From Actinoplanes sp. L3-i22 (lineage in GTDB: Bacteria; Actinomycetota; Actinomycetes; Mycobacteriales; Micromonosporaceae), in NCBI RefSeq assembly GCF_019704555.1, contig NZ_AP024745.1, positions 6,704,501 to 6,768,500 of the forward strand: a stretch of DNA of 64,000 bases, read 5' to 3'. This document shows positions 51,793 to 59,986 of this stretch, piece by piece. The notes under the pieces were generated by a model that saw only the letters and a list, made by a program, of their open reading frames with translations, had not been told where the DNA came from and searched no databases. Position 1 is the first letter of the stretch. Every line of letters begins with the position of its first letter. The translations under genes and the position numbers were made by a program.

Positions 51793-52662
51793 TCACCCGT
51801 CGATCAGGTAGAGATCTTCGGGATGGCTCGTTCCCGGCTCCCGGATCCGGCTCTTGCGCCTGTTCGGCTTCAGACCCAGGCGAGCGAGGGCATCGCTAAT
51901 CCGGTCGAACGCCGCCAGGGCGTGTTCGCGGTTGGCCGCGAAGACGGTGTAGTTGTCGGCGAACCGGACCACGTGCAGACCGTCGAGCAACCGGTCGGCC
52001 TGGCCGAGGCGCAGCTGGAACAGCACGGGCCACAGCCCGGTGCCGGGCGCCATGGGCCACGGCAAGCCTGTGATCGCGGTGCGCACCCGGTCCAGGAATG
52101 TGCCGTCGTGGACGATCTCGGCGAGCCAGCCGACACACTCGTCCACGTCACCGCCGAACGAGGCGTCGGCCACGTCGACGTCGACGATCCAACGGTTGCC
52201 GCTGGACAGGTGCGCGGCGGCCTGCCGGACCGCGGTGAGCCGGTTGCGGCGCGGCCGGTACGCCGACACCCACGGCGCCAACCAAGCGTCGAGCAGCGGA
52301 TCGACCGCGGTGCGCATCGCCCGGTGCACGATCCGGTCCTCGACCGTCGGGATGACCGCGGTCATCAGCTTTCCGGTGTAGGTCTCGATGTCTACGAGCC
52401 GGTTCACCGCGGGCTGCCACGTGCCGTCGGCCAGCCGGGCCGCGAGCGCGGCGAGCCGACCGCGCAGATCACGGCGATAACCGGCCCAGGTGAGCCCGTC
52501 GGCGCCCGGCGCCGAGCTGCGCCGCATACAAAGCCGGGCGGCACGGTGCAGATGTGCCACATCGATGAGGTATGGCACCAAGGAGTGCGCGGCACGGCCC
52601 TGATCGGCTACCGTGTTGTCCGCCTGGGCGGCAGGAACGATCCCGCCACCCAACACCTTCAC
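51793..52662 (-). CDS. Reverse-transcriptase-like protein with FADN motif
   Basis: A 289-residue protein from GTG 52662 after AGGGAAG; a longer frame begins at 52800. RT motifs in order: RSSAPGADGLTWAGYRRDLRGRL (RT1), TAVIPTVEDRIVHRAMRTAVDPLL (about 103-126), VSAYRPRRNRLTAV (RT2), WIVDVDVADASFGGDVDEC (RT3, motif A), PMAPGTGLWPVLFQLRLGQ (RT4, where PQGxxxSP or SQ is usual) and LHVVRFADNYTVFA (motif C, YADD replaced by FADN, about 234-237), then GLKPNRRKSRI. No maturase or endonuclease domain. It lies between queE and the FGE-like gene. Possible DGR, defence or cellular RT; activity uncertain. Confidence 0.78.
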   Translation of the reverse strand: MKVLGGGIVPAAQADNTVADQGRAAHSLVPYLIDVAHLHRAARLCMRRSSAPGADGLTWAGYRRDLRGRLAALAARLADGTWQPAVNRLVDIETYTGKLMTAVIPTVEDRIVHRAMRTAVDPLLDAWLAPWVSAYRPRRNRLTAVRQAAAHLSSGNRWIVDVDVADASFGGDVDECVGWLAEIVHDGTFLDRVRTAITGLPWPMAPGTGLWPVLFQLRLGQADRLLDGLHVVRFADNYTVFAANREHALAAFDRISDALARLGLKPNRRKSRIREPGTSHPEDLYLIDG

Positions 52663-52732
52663 AGCGCCGCTTCCCTGCACACGCGGCGCGCGGCGGCCGG
52701 AACGACGGCCCCGCCCAGGCCCAGGACCCTGG

Positions 52733-53449
52733 TCAACGACCACGCTCGTCACCCCACAGCAGAACGTGCAGCCGAGGCGTGAGGTTCCAACCCCGGGCAA
52801 TCACCGGGTCGGCCAGCTCGCGGCTGCGGCGCAGAATCGTGTCCGCGTCGGTGCCCTCCGGCATCACCCAGATCGGCGCCAACCCGAACCGGGCTTCCCA
52901 CTCGGCGATCTCGTCCAGGTCCTCGACACCAACCGCGACGAACTTCCACACGGCTTTCCCTGTCGCCAGAAAGGCGTTAACCGCTGGGTCGCGGCGACGC
53001 CGTCGTTCGGTCATGCCGGACGCGGCGAGCTTCGGGCTGACATTGAACTGATCGACCACGCTCACCAACGCCGCGGTCGGCGCGATGGATCCGGACGTCT
53101 CCACCTCGACACGGACCTTCCCGGCCCGCAGACGGCCAGCAAGGTCGGCGACGGCGCCTTGTTGCCTCAGCGGCTCGCCCCCGGTGATGACCGCCATCCC
53201 GGCGCTGCCGGCAAGGACCTTCTCCGCGACATCGGAGACCGGTAAAACCTCCCGGAAGTCATCGAGATTGAAGCGCGTCGAGTCCCAGGTATAGGCGGTG
53301 TCGCAGTACAAGCAGCTCATGTGGCAGCCGGACAGCCGGACGAACATTGTTCGCCGGCCCAGCAAGGTGCCTTCGCCTTGGATGGTTGGCCCGAAGATCT
53401 CGGAGATCACGAGGTGACCAGGTGGCGCGTGCAGGACGGAGCCGGTCAT
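52733..53449 (-). CDS. queE: 7-carboxy-7-deazaguanine synthase
   Basis: A 238-residue radical SAM enzyme that makes CDG from CPH4. It has the short barrel with GPTIQGEGTLLGRRTMFVRLSGCHMSCLYCDTAYTW (CxxxCxxC, about 30-50), VITGGEPLRQ and VEVETSGS. ATG 53449 is in an ATGA overlap with queD. A gap of 70 bases separates it from the RT gene. Together with queC and queD it completes the CPH4-to-preQ0 part of the pathway; folE is not in the window. Confidence 0.93.
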   Translation of the reverse strand: MTGSVLHAPPGHLVISEIFGPTIQGEGTLLGRRTMFVRLSGCHMSCLYCDTAYTWDSTRFNLDDFREVLPVSDVAEKVLAGSAGMAVITGGEPLRQQGAVADLAGRLRAGKVRVEVETSGSIAPTAALVSVVDQFNVSPKLAASGMTERRRRRDPAVNAFLATGKAVWKFVAVGVEDLDEIAEWEARFGLAPIWVMPEGTDADTILRRSRELADPVIARGWNLTPRLHVLLWGDERGR

Positions 53450-54165
53450 AGCGAATCCGGCAGGTATTCGGCCCACGTGCTCCGCGTCTCGGACACTCGC
53501 GCCGAGTTCACCTGAACTCCGTCGGGGAGGTCGAGGTGGGCGCTCGTCCAGGTGAACAGATGCCGCGCGAGGTACTCGCTGGTCGGCGGTTCACCGCCGA
53601 CGCTCTCGTTGAGCGACGATCCGTCCAGTTCCTCGGCGGCGTACTTGAAGAACGGGCCAAGCAGCGCTGACGCGTCTGCGTCCGGATCGCTGAACACGAC
53701 CGTGGCGGTGTAACTGTGTCCGTGCAGACGGCCGCACTTGTGCCAACCCGGCAGGCCCGGCAGCTGGTGCGCCGCCTCGAACGTGACTTCGTCAGCGCCG
53801 AGCCGGTCGGCGGTGGCCGGCAGCGGCGACCACACCGCGACCTGGTCGAGTTCGACACCGTCGCGCAGTGGGAGATGTCTGGCGAAGAGGTCCCGCACGA
53901 ATTCAGTGATCCCCTGGTCCGTCGGCTGCGTGAGCACATCAACCTCGTTGAGGTTCCGGTGATCGAGACATTCATCGACTCGCTGGAGCACGCCGCCGAG
54001 CACGCCGAAGTCGACCACGAAACCCGGGTCCTGCAGGACGTCCGCAGCCAGGACCACCTCGAGGGTGTAGGTATGTCCATGCAGCCGGGCCGGACACCCC
54101 GGGTTGCCCTGCGCAGGCGTGTGCGCGGCATCAAAGGACATCCGTTTCCCGATGCGCCACGTCAC
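53446..54165 (-). CDS. queD: Tandem QueD, 6-carboxytetrahydropterin synthase
   Basis: A 239-residue protein made of two QueD-like halves. The first half has FDAAHTPAQGNPGCPARLHGHTYTLEVVL with catalytic Cys, zinc histidines and VDECLDHRNLNEV, all key residues. The second half has FEAAHQLPGLPGWHKCGRLHGHSYTATVVF but LDGSSLNES where the catalytic LDH should be. So one lobe seems catalytic and the other degenerate. Normal QueD is about 120 residues. The start is GTG 54165 in a GTGA overlap with queC. It makes CPH4 from dihydroneopterin triphosphate. Confidence 0.9.
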   Translation of the reverse strand: MTWRIGKRMSFDAAHTPAQGNPGCPARLHGHTYTLEVVLAADVLQDPGFVVDFGVLGGVLQRVDECLDHRNLNEVDVLTQPTDQGITEFVRDLFARHLPLRDGVELDQVAVWSPLPATADRLGADEVTFEAAHQLPGLPGWHKCGRLHGHSYTATVVFSDPDADASALLGPFFKYAAEELDGSSLNESVGGEPPTSEYLARHLFTWTSAHLDLPDGVQVNSARVSETRSTWAEYLPDSL

Positions 54166-54932
54166 GATGCCACCGCCAGGTACGACGTGGGATCGGGTAC
54201 GCCGGCGTCGCGGAACGCCTCACGCCGTTCCGTGCAGGTGCCACACGTGCCGCAGTGCAACTCCCCGCCCTTGTAGCAGGACCAGGTCGAGTCGAAGGGG
54301 ACATTCAGCGCCGCGCCCGCGACCACGATGTCCGTCTTGGACCAGCTGAGGAACGGAGCGGTGACGGCGAAGCCCTCCGAGATGAAGCCGCTGTTGCCGG
54401 CGCGAGCAGCTTGCTCATACGGCTCAAGAAATTCGGGCCGGCAATCGGGATAGATCGCGTGATCGCCGGCGTGCGCCCCGAACGCGACCAGGTCCGCCTT
54501 GATCGACACCGCTAGTGCCACAGCGAGGTCCAGCAGGAGCGCGTTGCGATTCGGGACGACTGTGCTTCGCATCGTCACTGCGGCATAGTGACCGTCCGGT
54601 ACAGGAACGGCTTCGTCGGTGAGAGCAGAGCCCTGCAACAGGGCGGTTATTGACGTCAGGTCGACAAGATGATGAGGAATCCGGAGGACGTCCGCGATAC
54701 GTGCGGCGTGATTCAGTTCTTTCCGGTGCCGCTGACCGTAGTCGATCGAGATACTCGTCAGCCGGACACCTTCTGCCCTAAGCCAGTAGGCCAGCACCGT
54801 GGAATCAAGACCGCCGGACAGGACGACGATGCCATAGCATCCCGTGAGAACCCGTGGGGGTCGTCCGGCAGATGGCTGTGGCCCGGTCATCACCTCGCCA
54901 CCAGCGACATTTGCAGAAAATTTGGGCAGCAT
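54162..54932 (-). CDS. queC: preQ0 synthase QueC
   Basis: A 256-residue ATP-dependent enzyme converting CDG to preQ0. The ATP loop is VVLSGGLDSTVLAYWL (about 36-51), and the zinc site is CYKGGELHCGTCGTCTERREAF (Cys about 222-237). SIDYGQRHRKEL and RSTVVPNRNALLLDLA are family signatures. ATG 54932 is preceded by AGGAGGTCCCACG. It is first in the long leftward operon, downstream of heptamer repeats at 55471. Confidence 0.94.
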   Translation of the reverse strand: MLPKFSANVAGGEVMTGPQPSAGRPPRVLTGCYGIVVLSGGLDSTVLAYWLRAEGVRLTSISIDYGQRHRKELNHAARIADVLRIPHHLVDLTSITALLQGSALTDEAVPVPDGHYAAVTMRSTVVPNRNALLLDLAVALAVSIKADLVAFGAHAGDHAIYPDCRPEFLEPYEQAARAGNSGFISEGFAVTAPFLSWSKTDIVVAGAALNVPFDSTWSCYKGGELHCGTCGTCTERREAFRDAGVPDPTSYLAVAS

Positions 54933-55562
54933 CGTGGGACCTCCTGGACATTCATGATCAATATTCCCGAGTGGAGGTATCGGGATCGCCTACTTGCCTA
55001 GGTGACGCGAGATGCAGAGACGGCCAGTCATCCCGGGCAGCCGGCGTCCATACCGTCAGGGCACGCCGAAAGAAATTCCCCACAGAATGATTCGTGGGTC
55101 ATCGCGATTTCACCAGCTGTTCCCGGCCCGGCATAAGGCGGGCAGCGCGTCGCGAAAAGTGCAACTTGCAAGCAACAAGGCCCGCCAGGGCATTGACCTG
55201 CAGAAAATCCCTTCTCCCTTGGTGTTTCAACGCCAACGTACGGAGTCAATCAGGCCATGACCGATGTCGGAAAGAGTCGCAGCCACACTCCGACATTGCT
55301 TCCGAAATCCTTGACCAGGAGTCGGCTTAGATCCGACTGGACGACCGAACTAATGCCGAAAGCACCACGGCCGTTGAACAGGCTCTCCTTAGCAACAAGC
55401 ACGGCTCTCCCGCGCGTGTCAGCCGGACACCGAAAGTCTCACGCCGCGTGTCAATGAGATCCGGCAGCACTCCGACAAAGTTCCGACAACGTTTCGACGA
55501 GTCTCACCCTAAGAACCACGTTCACACCGCGGCGGGCGTGGTCGTAGTCCTCAACCTGGAAC
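54933..55562. other. Regulatory region between queC and PPC gene
   Basis: About 630 bases. It contains the heptamer array at 55471-55499, a weaker pair (TCCGACA at 55289, TCCGAAA at 55301) and TGTCGGA at 55265. A leftward 24-codon frame (55028-55102, MTHESFCGEFLSACPDGMDAGCPG broken into three Cys positions) lies 95 bases upstream of queC. No full gene is seen. Confidence 0.55.
55471..55499 (-). promoter_or_regulatory. 11-bp-spaced heptamer repeats upstream of que operon
   Basis: TCCGACA at 55471, TCCGACA at 55482 and TTCGACG at 55493, each 11 bases apart. The same layout occurs at 58828 and 62991 in the same orientation relative to leftward genes. Heptamers with 4-base gaps are the pattern bound by SARP-type activators; the TPR/XRE regulators encoded nearby are alternative binders. 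The distance to queC (539 bases) is long. Confidence 0.65.
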
Positions 55563-56033
55563 TCACGCCTGGTGGGACCCGAACTGGAGCAGAGGAACGT
55601 CGTAGAGGTCCGCTTGTCGCTGGCGGTGCAGCTGTGGCTCGACGATCTCCACGATGATCATCTCGGTGAGGAACTGCACAGTGGCATCGAGCAGATGACT
55701 CGTGTGTCCCGTCGCGCTGTGTGCTTTCAAGCCCACGGCAACGTGAATGTGTGGCGCGATGCTTCCGCTGGCGTCGTCCCAGGCGAGGGTGCCACCGCCG
55801 AGGGCTTCGACGTTGGTGAGATGGACTTTTGACCAGACTGGAGCTTGAGGGTCTTCGAGCTGTTCACACGTTCCGACCAGGTCTGCGGTGGCGAAGCCGG
55901 CGATGAACATGGGGATGTAGCCCTGGTGGATGCCGTTCTCGGTGCACGCTTCGGCGAGAGCGGTGTAGAAGTCGTCTCCGTGGTCGAGCACCACCACGAA
56001 GGTGCGGCCGGTCGTGACCTCCCGAGAACGCAT
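55563..56033 (-). CDS. PPC domain (DUF296) protein
   Basis: A 156-residue protein. RTFVVVLDHGDDFYTALAEACTENGIHQGYIPMFIAGF (about 9-46), VGTCEQLEDPQAPVWSKVHLTNVEALGGGTLAWD and PHIHVAVGLKAHSATGHTSHLLDATVQFLTEMIIVEI are the PPC fold and its GxHxH metal-like motif. Bacterial members have unknown roles; plant ones bind DNA. ATG 56033 overlaps the asparaginase stop by one base. Confidence 0.85.
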   Translation of the reverse strand: MRSREVTTGRTFVVVLDHGDDFYTALAEACTENGIHQGYIPMFIAGFATADLVGTCEQLEDPQAPVWSKVHLTNVEALGGGTLAWDDASGSIAPHIHVAVGLKAHSATGHTSHLLDATVQFLTEMIIVEIVEPQLHRQRQADLYDVPLLQFGSHQA

Positions 56034-57109
56034 CACGCACCGCCGGCCATGGCGTGAGCTGATGGCGCGATCTCGGCGCCCCAGGGCCACCTCTCGCTGC
56101 CGCCGAGCCCGGCGGCAGCCGCGAACGCGGCCACAACCTGATCCCGGTCCGCTCCGGCGGCAAGCGCCAGGTACAGCAAAATTCGGGCCTTGTACGGGTC
56201 GAGGAGACCGGCAGGGATCAGGCCGCGGCTGATGAGGTCGCGTTCCGAGCCAGGGAAGGCGTAGGTCTTGGCGAGGACCGGGCCGCTGCCGGTACGGGAG
56301 GTGAGCACGACCGGGATTCGCGCGGCGGCCTCGGTCAGCGTCGCCAACCAACTTTCCGGGACGTGGCCGACACCGAACCCGGCCACGACGAGCCCATCGG
56401 CGCCAGCGGCAAGGGCGGCCAGCGGTGCACTGTCATCGCCGAGCGTCGCGGTGTAAAGCCGTACGAGTGGCGACGGGTGACGGCCGGCGGGAATGACGTG
56501 GCGGCCGGTGGCGTGGTTGACGATCGTGACGTGGCCTTCGACGAGGTAGCCGAGCGGGCCGCCGTTCGGTGAGGCGAAAGTCGCGATGCTGGTCGAGTGG
56601 GTCTTGCGTACGCGTCGCGCGGCGTGGATCTCGTCGGCAAGGACCACGACACAGCCCAGGTCGCGGGCGGCGCTGCTGGCGGCGACCTGGATCGCTGCGA
56701 GGAGGTTGGCGGGGCCGTCGGCGCCGGCCATCGTCGGGTTGCGCATCGCGCCGGTCACTACGAGCGGCTGTGGACCGGGGTGGAGCAGATCGAGGGCGTA
56801 CGAGCTCTCTTCGATCGTGTCGGTGCCTTGAGTGATGACGACCCCAGTGATGCCGGCTTCCCAATACTTGTGGAGCGTGGTGGTCAGCTCGGTGAGATCG
56901 TCGATGGTCAAGGAGGCGCCGGGCTTCGTGCGGAAGGTCAGCACGTCGACTTCGATGCCGGTCTCGTAGAGGCCGGGGACCGCGTCGACGAGTTGTCGGG
57001 CAGTCAGCGACGGGGTGACCCCGCCGGAGTCAGTCGCGGTCATGGCGATGGTTCCGCCCAAAGCGACCACGAGCACGCTTGGCGCCGGCGTGCTGGTTTC
57101 GTCAGCCAC
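56033..57109 (-). CDS. Type II L-asparaginase-like amidohydrolase
   Basis: A 358-residue protein. The two catalytic threonine motifs are ALGGTIAMT (about 17-25) and GVVITQGTDTIEESSYALDLLH (about 90-111); the Ser/Lys partners lie in HAARRVRKTHSTSIATFASPNGGPLG. GTG 57109 follows GGAAGG. It is 42 bases downstream of the TPR/XRE regulator at 57152 and coupled to the PPC gene, so all three form one operon. The substrate may be asparagine or another amide. Confidence 0.9.
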   Translation of the reverse strand: MADETSTPAPSVLVVALGGTIAMTATDSGGVTPSLTARQLVDAVPGLYETGIEVDVLTFRTKPGASLTIDDLTELTTTLHKYWEAGITGVVITQGTDTIEESSYALDLLHPGPQPLVVTGAMRNPTMAGADGPANLLAAIQVAASSAARDLGCVVVLADEIHAARRVRKTHSTSIATFASPNGGPLGYLVEGHVTIVNHATGRHVIPAGRHPSPLVRLYTATLGDDSAPLAALAAGADGLVVAGFGVGHVPESWLATLTEAAARIPVVLTSRTGSGPVLAKTYAFPGSERDLISRGLIPAGLLDPYKARILLYLALAAGADRDQVVAAFAAAAGLGGSERWPWGAEIAPSAHAMAGGA

Positions 57110-57151
57110 AGTGCGACCTTCCTCTACCGGTGAAACGATCGATCATGGAGC

Positions 57152-58705
57152 CTAGTTGTCGCGGCGGCCACACTCGGCCACGAACTGGCAGGCCCGGTCC
57201 ACGCCGTCGAGCGAGAGCAGCCGGCTGCGGGGCTGTGCGATACCCGCGGTGCCCCACTCGGCGAGTTCCCGGCAGCGGGTGATCATCCACCGCCAGTTCA
57301 GGCCGAGGTAGCCGGCGAGGTTCGCCAGTCGTGCGTGCGCGGTGGAGGCTCCGATTACCGAATGGCTGGTGGCATACCCCGCAGCCTCGCCGTAGGCCCG
57401 CAGCGTGCTGCGGTCGTCGGCGATGTCGACGTACCAGATGCCATCGGCGCCGACCCAGGTCGCGGTGATAGCCCGTCGATGGCGGTCGGTGACGAAGCCT
57501 GCCGTGCCGGCCAGTTCAGGTGTGTCGGTGACCGCGGTGCGGATGCCGTAGGACTCCATCAGGGCGACCGCGAGCAGCAGCAGTGCCCGCTCGCCCAGCG
57601 GAGAGTCGGTGACGGCCTCGCGCGGGATGCAGAACGCTCGCACGATCGGGTCGCTGCTGGCCTGGGAGCTGTTCGAGGTGTCTCGTAGATAGACGTGCTT
57701 GTGGGTGAACAGCAGCCAGGTCGCTGCTTCCTCGCCGCGCTGTTCGCGAGTCCAGAAGACGGGCGTGTCCGTCAGGGCCGGCGAGTGGCGGCGGACGTGG
57801 TCGGCGCAGAACTGCGAGCCCAGCCACATGCGGCCGACAGGGCTCGCGTCCGCGGCCATGTCTCGGCTGGCTGCGGACTTCGTCATCAGCGCGTAGCCGG
57901 TGCTGTCGGCCAGGCTCGCCGCGATGACGGCGTCGTCAGCCAGCAGAGCCTCGTCGAAGTTCGCTACCGCCCACAGCAACGCGAAGGTGAGCTCGTCGAG
58001 TAGGTAGGCGGGAGGAATCAACAGCCGGGCGTTGTCTCCAGCGTCGCGCAGCCGGCGGCGCGCATGCCGGCTGTCGAGCACGTATGCTTCGGCATCTGGT
58101 CCGTCAAGCTGACCGATCACGAGAGCTCGCCCCGGGCGTTGGACAAACGGGTGCTGAGCGTAGGCAGCCGGGACCTGGGCCACGACCTGATCGTCACGGA
58201 CTGCCCGGTGGACCTGCGCGGGGATAGTCACCCCTGGCAGCGCCCTTCCCGCGGGTGCCCACAGGTAGTGGTCAAGACCCGCCCCAGGAACATCCTGCCC
58301 GGCTAATGCTTCTACCTGCTCGGCTGAGACCCACGCGGTAGGTTGCAGAGAGATCCGTGCAGGGTCGATGAACGACGCTGCCGCGACCGGAAAGTTCTCG
58401 ATATCGGAGCCGGCGATGCGGCGAGTCGGCCAGACCGCGGCGGGGCGTTGGTAACGGCGTTGGAGGGCCTCGGCAGCGTCGTACTCTCGCACCAGCTCGC
58501 CGACCGCACCGAGGAGTCGATCAGCCTTCTCCCAGAAGGACCGATCGACGTGCTGGCGCCCGATCTCGATGTTGGCGATGCTGCTGCGGCTGTACGCCGA
58601 TCGTTTCGCGAGCTCCTGCTGACTCAGGTTCGCCGCCTTCCGCTTGGCGGCGAGTCGCAGGCCCGCCTCGCGCCATGCTGCTCGAACAGCTTGCGGATCG
58701 GTCAC
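57152..58705 (-). CDS. XRE-family regulator with large C-terminal domain
   Basis: A 517-residue protein. The HTH is RLAAKRKAANLSQQELAKRSAYSRSSIANIEIGRQHVDRSFWEKADRLLG (about 16-65), almost the same as in the protein at 61356. The C-terminal part has no TPRs I can see but ends in a conserved helical block. GTG 58705 is preceded by GGGAGG; a longer frame reaches 58939. Heptamers TCCGACA lie 123 bases upstream. Probably regulates its own operon (asparaginase, PPC). Confidence 0.82.
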   Translation of the reverse strand: MTDPQAVRAAWREAGLRLAAKRKAANLSQQELAKRSAYSRSSIANIEIGRQHVDRSFWEKADRLLGAVGELVREYDAAEALQRRYQRPAAVWPTRRIAGSDIENFPVAAASFIDPARISLQPTAWVSAEQVEALAGQDVPGAGLDHYLWAPAGRALPGVTIPAQVHRAVRDDQVVAQVPAAYAQHPFVQRPGRALVIGQLDGPDAEAYVLDSRHARRRLRDAGDNARLLIPPAYLLDELTFALLWAVANFDEALLADDAVIAASLADSTGYALMTKSAASRDMAADASPVGRMWLGSQFCADHVRRHSPALTDTPVFWTREQRGEEAATWLLFTHKHVYLRDTSNSSQASSDPIVRAFCIPREAVTDSPLGERALLLLAVALMESYGIRTAVTDTPELAGTAGFVTDRHRRAITATWVGADGIWYVDIADDRSTLRAYGEAAGYATSHSVIGASTAHARLANLAGYLGLNWRWMITRCRELAEWGTAGIAQPRSRLLSLDGVDRACQFVAECGRRDN

Positions 58706-58827
58706 CCCAACCTCCCGCTTCATACAAGACGCCAGCTCGCGACCGCCACGACGTACCGCCTCCGGCGGCCCGACGGTGAACGTAGCGTAATCCACCGGCG
58801 TAACTTGTCGGCTACTCAGCGCGCACT

Positions 58828-58845
58828 TCCGACAATTCTCCGACA
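58828..58845 (-). promoter_or_regulatory. Heptamer pair upstream of XRE regulator 2
   Basis: TCCGACA at 58828 and 58839, 11 bases apart, about 123 bases upstream of the GTG at 58705 and in the same orientation as the sites at 55471 and 62991. Confidence 0.65.
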
Positions 58846-59013
58846 ACGTCATCTTTGCGATCTGGGGTCCGTAGGCCTGATGGGGGCAGCGATGTAAACG
58901 TATCGACCGGCCCTGGGCGCGGCCAGCCAAGATAACCATGCCGCTGCGGCCGCCGGCGAAATTTGTTGAATCTGATTTGCCCAGAAGAGTCTACGGATGC
59001 CAGTTGGTCCATC

Positions 59014-59742
59014 TCATGATCTGGTGGCGTCGGTGACTCCAAGGGCCTGCAGGTGATAGGCGAAGGCATCCGTGAGGCTCCTCAGAAGTGCATCGCCTTT
59101 AATTGCGTTCGCCAGACTCGGGCGGCCGATGACGCCACTCTTGGTATAGGCACCCATTCCGTGAACGGGCAGGAAGGGTCTCTCATTGGCAGAGTGATCG
59201 GCTGCTAGCGCTCCATCATCTACTGCGTCGGGACGGCATGACAGGAGGATCGATACTTCAAGCTCGCCAGCGTGCATATCTTCGTGTGCATTGGACTCCA
59301 ATCCCGCCAGGCGACGCGCGGAATCCCAATCGTTGCGGGAGGGAAATAGTGACATTGATGAAGATTTATCGGCGTTTGCAACCTGCGCAACGTTACTGAG
59401 TACATAGTTGCCGCCATGCCCATTGATGATTACGAGACGGCTGATTCCTTGCCTCTCCAAGGACTGGGCAACATCCGTCACGAGGTAGGCCAACGTGTGA
59501 TGGCTGATGCTTACCGTGCCCGGCCAGCCGGAATGCTCATGCGAGCAGGACAATGGCACGGCGGGCAGTAGGAGAGCGTTGTATCGCGCTGCGACGCTGG
59601 CGGCGATTGCGGACGCCACGATGGTGTCGGTGGCCAACGGCATGTAGTCACCGTGCTGCTCGAAGCTGCCTACCGGCAGGACAGCCACACTCGGTGCGTC
59701 GCGGCGTACGTTGGCGCTGGTCGTGCTCGGAATAAGATCCAC
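59014..59742 (-). CDS. Creatininase-family amidohydrolase
   Basis: A 242-residue protein. VAVLPVGSFEQHGDYMPLATDTIVA (about 20-44) with metal ligands Glu, His and Asp, then SCSHEHSGWPGTVS, LVIINGHGGNYVLSNVAQ (NGHGGN) and ESNAHEDMHAGELEVSILL give the complete signature. Such enzymes cleave amides of creatinine-like or formamide compounds; MftE of mycofactocin is a member. GTG 59742 is selected because relatives start just before LIPSTTSANV; earlier residues are chance-like. Confidence 0.86.
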   Translation of the reverse strand: MDLIPSTTSANVRRDAPSVAVLPVGSFEQHGDYMPLATDTIVASAIAASVAARYNALLLPAVPLSCSHEHSGWPGTVSISHHTLAYLVTDVAQSLERQGISRLVIINGHGGNYVLSNVAQVANADKSSSMSLFPSRNDWDSARRLAGLESNAHEDMHAGELEVSILLSCRPDAVDDGALAADHSANERPFLPVHGMGAYTKSGVIGRPSLANAIKGDALLRSLTDAFAYHLQALGVTDATRS

Positions 59743-59986
59743 GGCTTCATACTGGCAGTAGGGCGACGAGGGCAACCCGGTGCGCTGATTGCAGTCGCTC
59801 GGCCGCTTTATCAGACGGCACCTTTGGCCGGCCCGCACTCGCGGCGGATGTCGCACCGATGATGACCGCAAGAGCCAACCTTGCGTGCCAGCCGGGCCTG
59901 TCTGCTCCAGAGGCCCGGGTGAACAGAAGGTCGATTCTCAAGTCGCGGTCGGCGGCGTATTCTTAAGCGGCCGACATCCGGTGATG

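Noticed and set aside
52560..52640. On the plus strand, RGTALIGYRVVR looks like the end of an FGE domain and could be a template repeat for the FGE gene
   Set aside because: It lies antisense inside the RT frame; base differences from the FGE 3' end are not limited to adenines and the alignment needs a gap, so it is probably chance.
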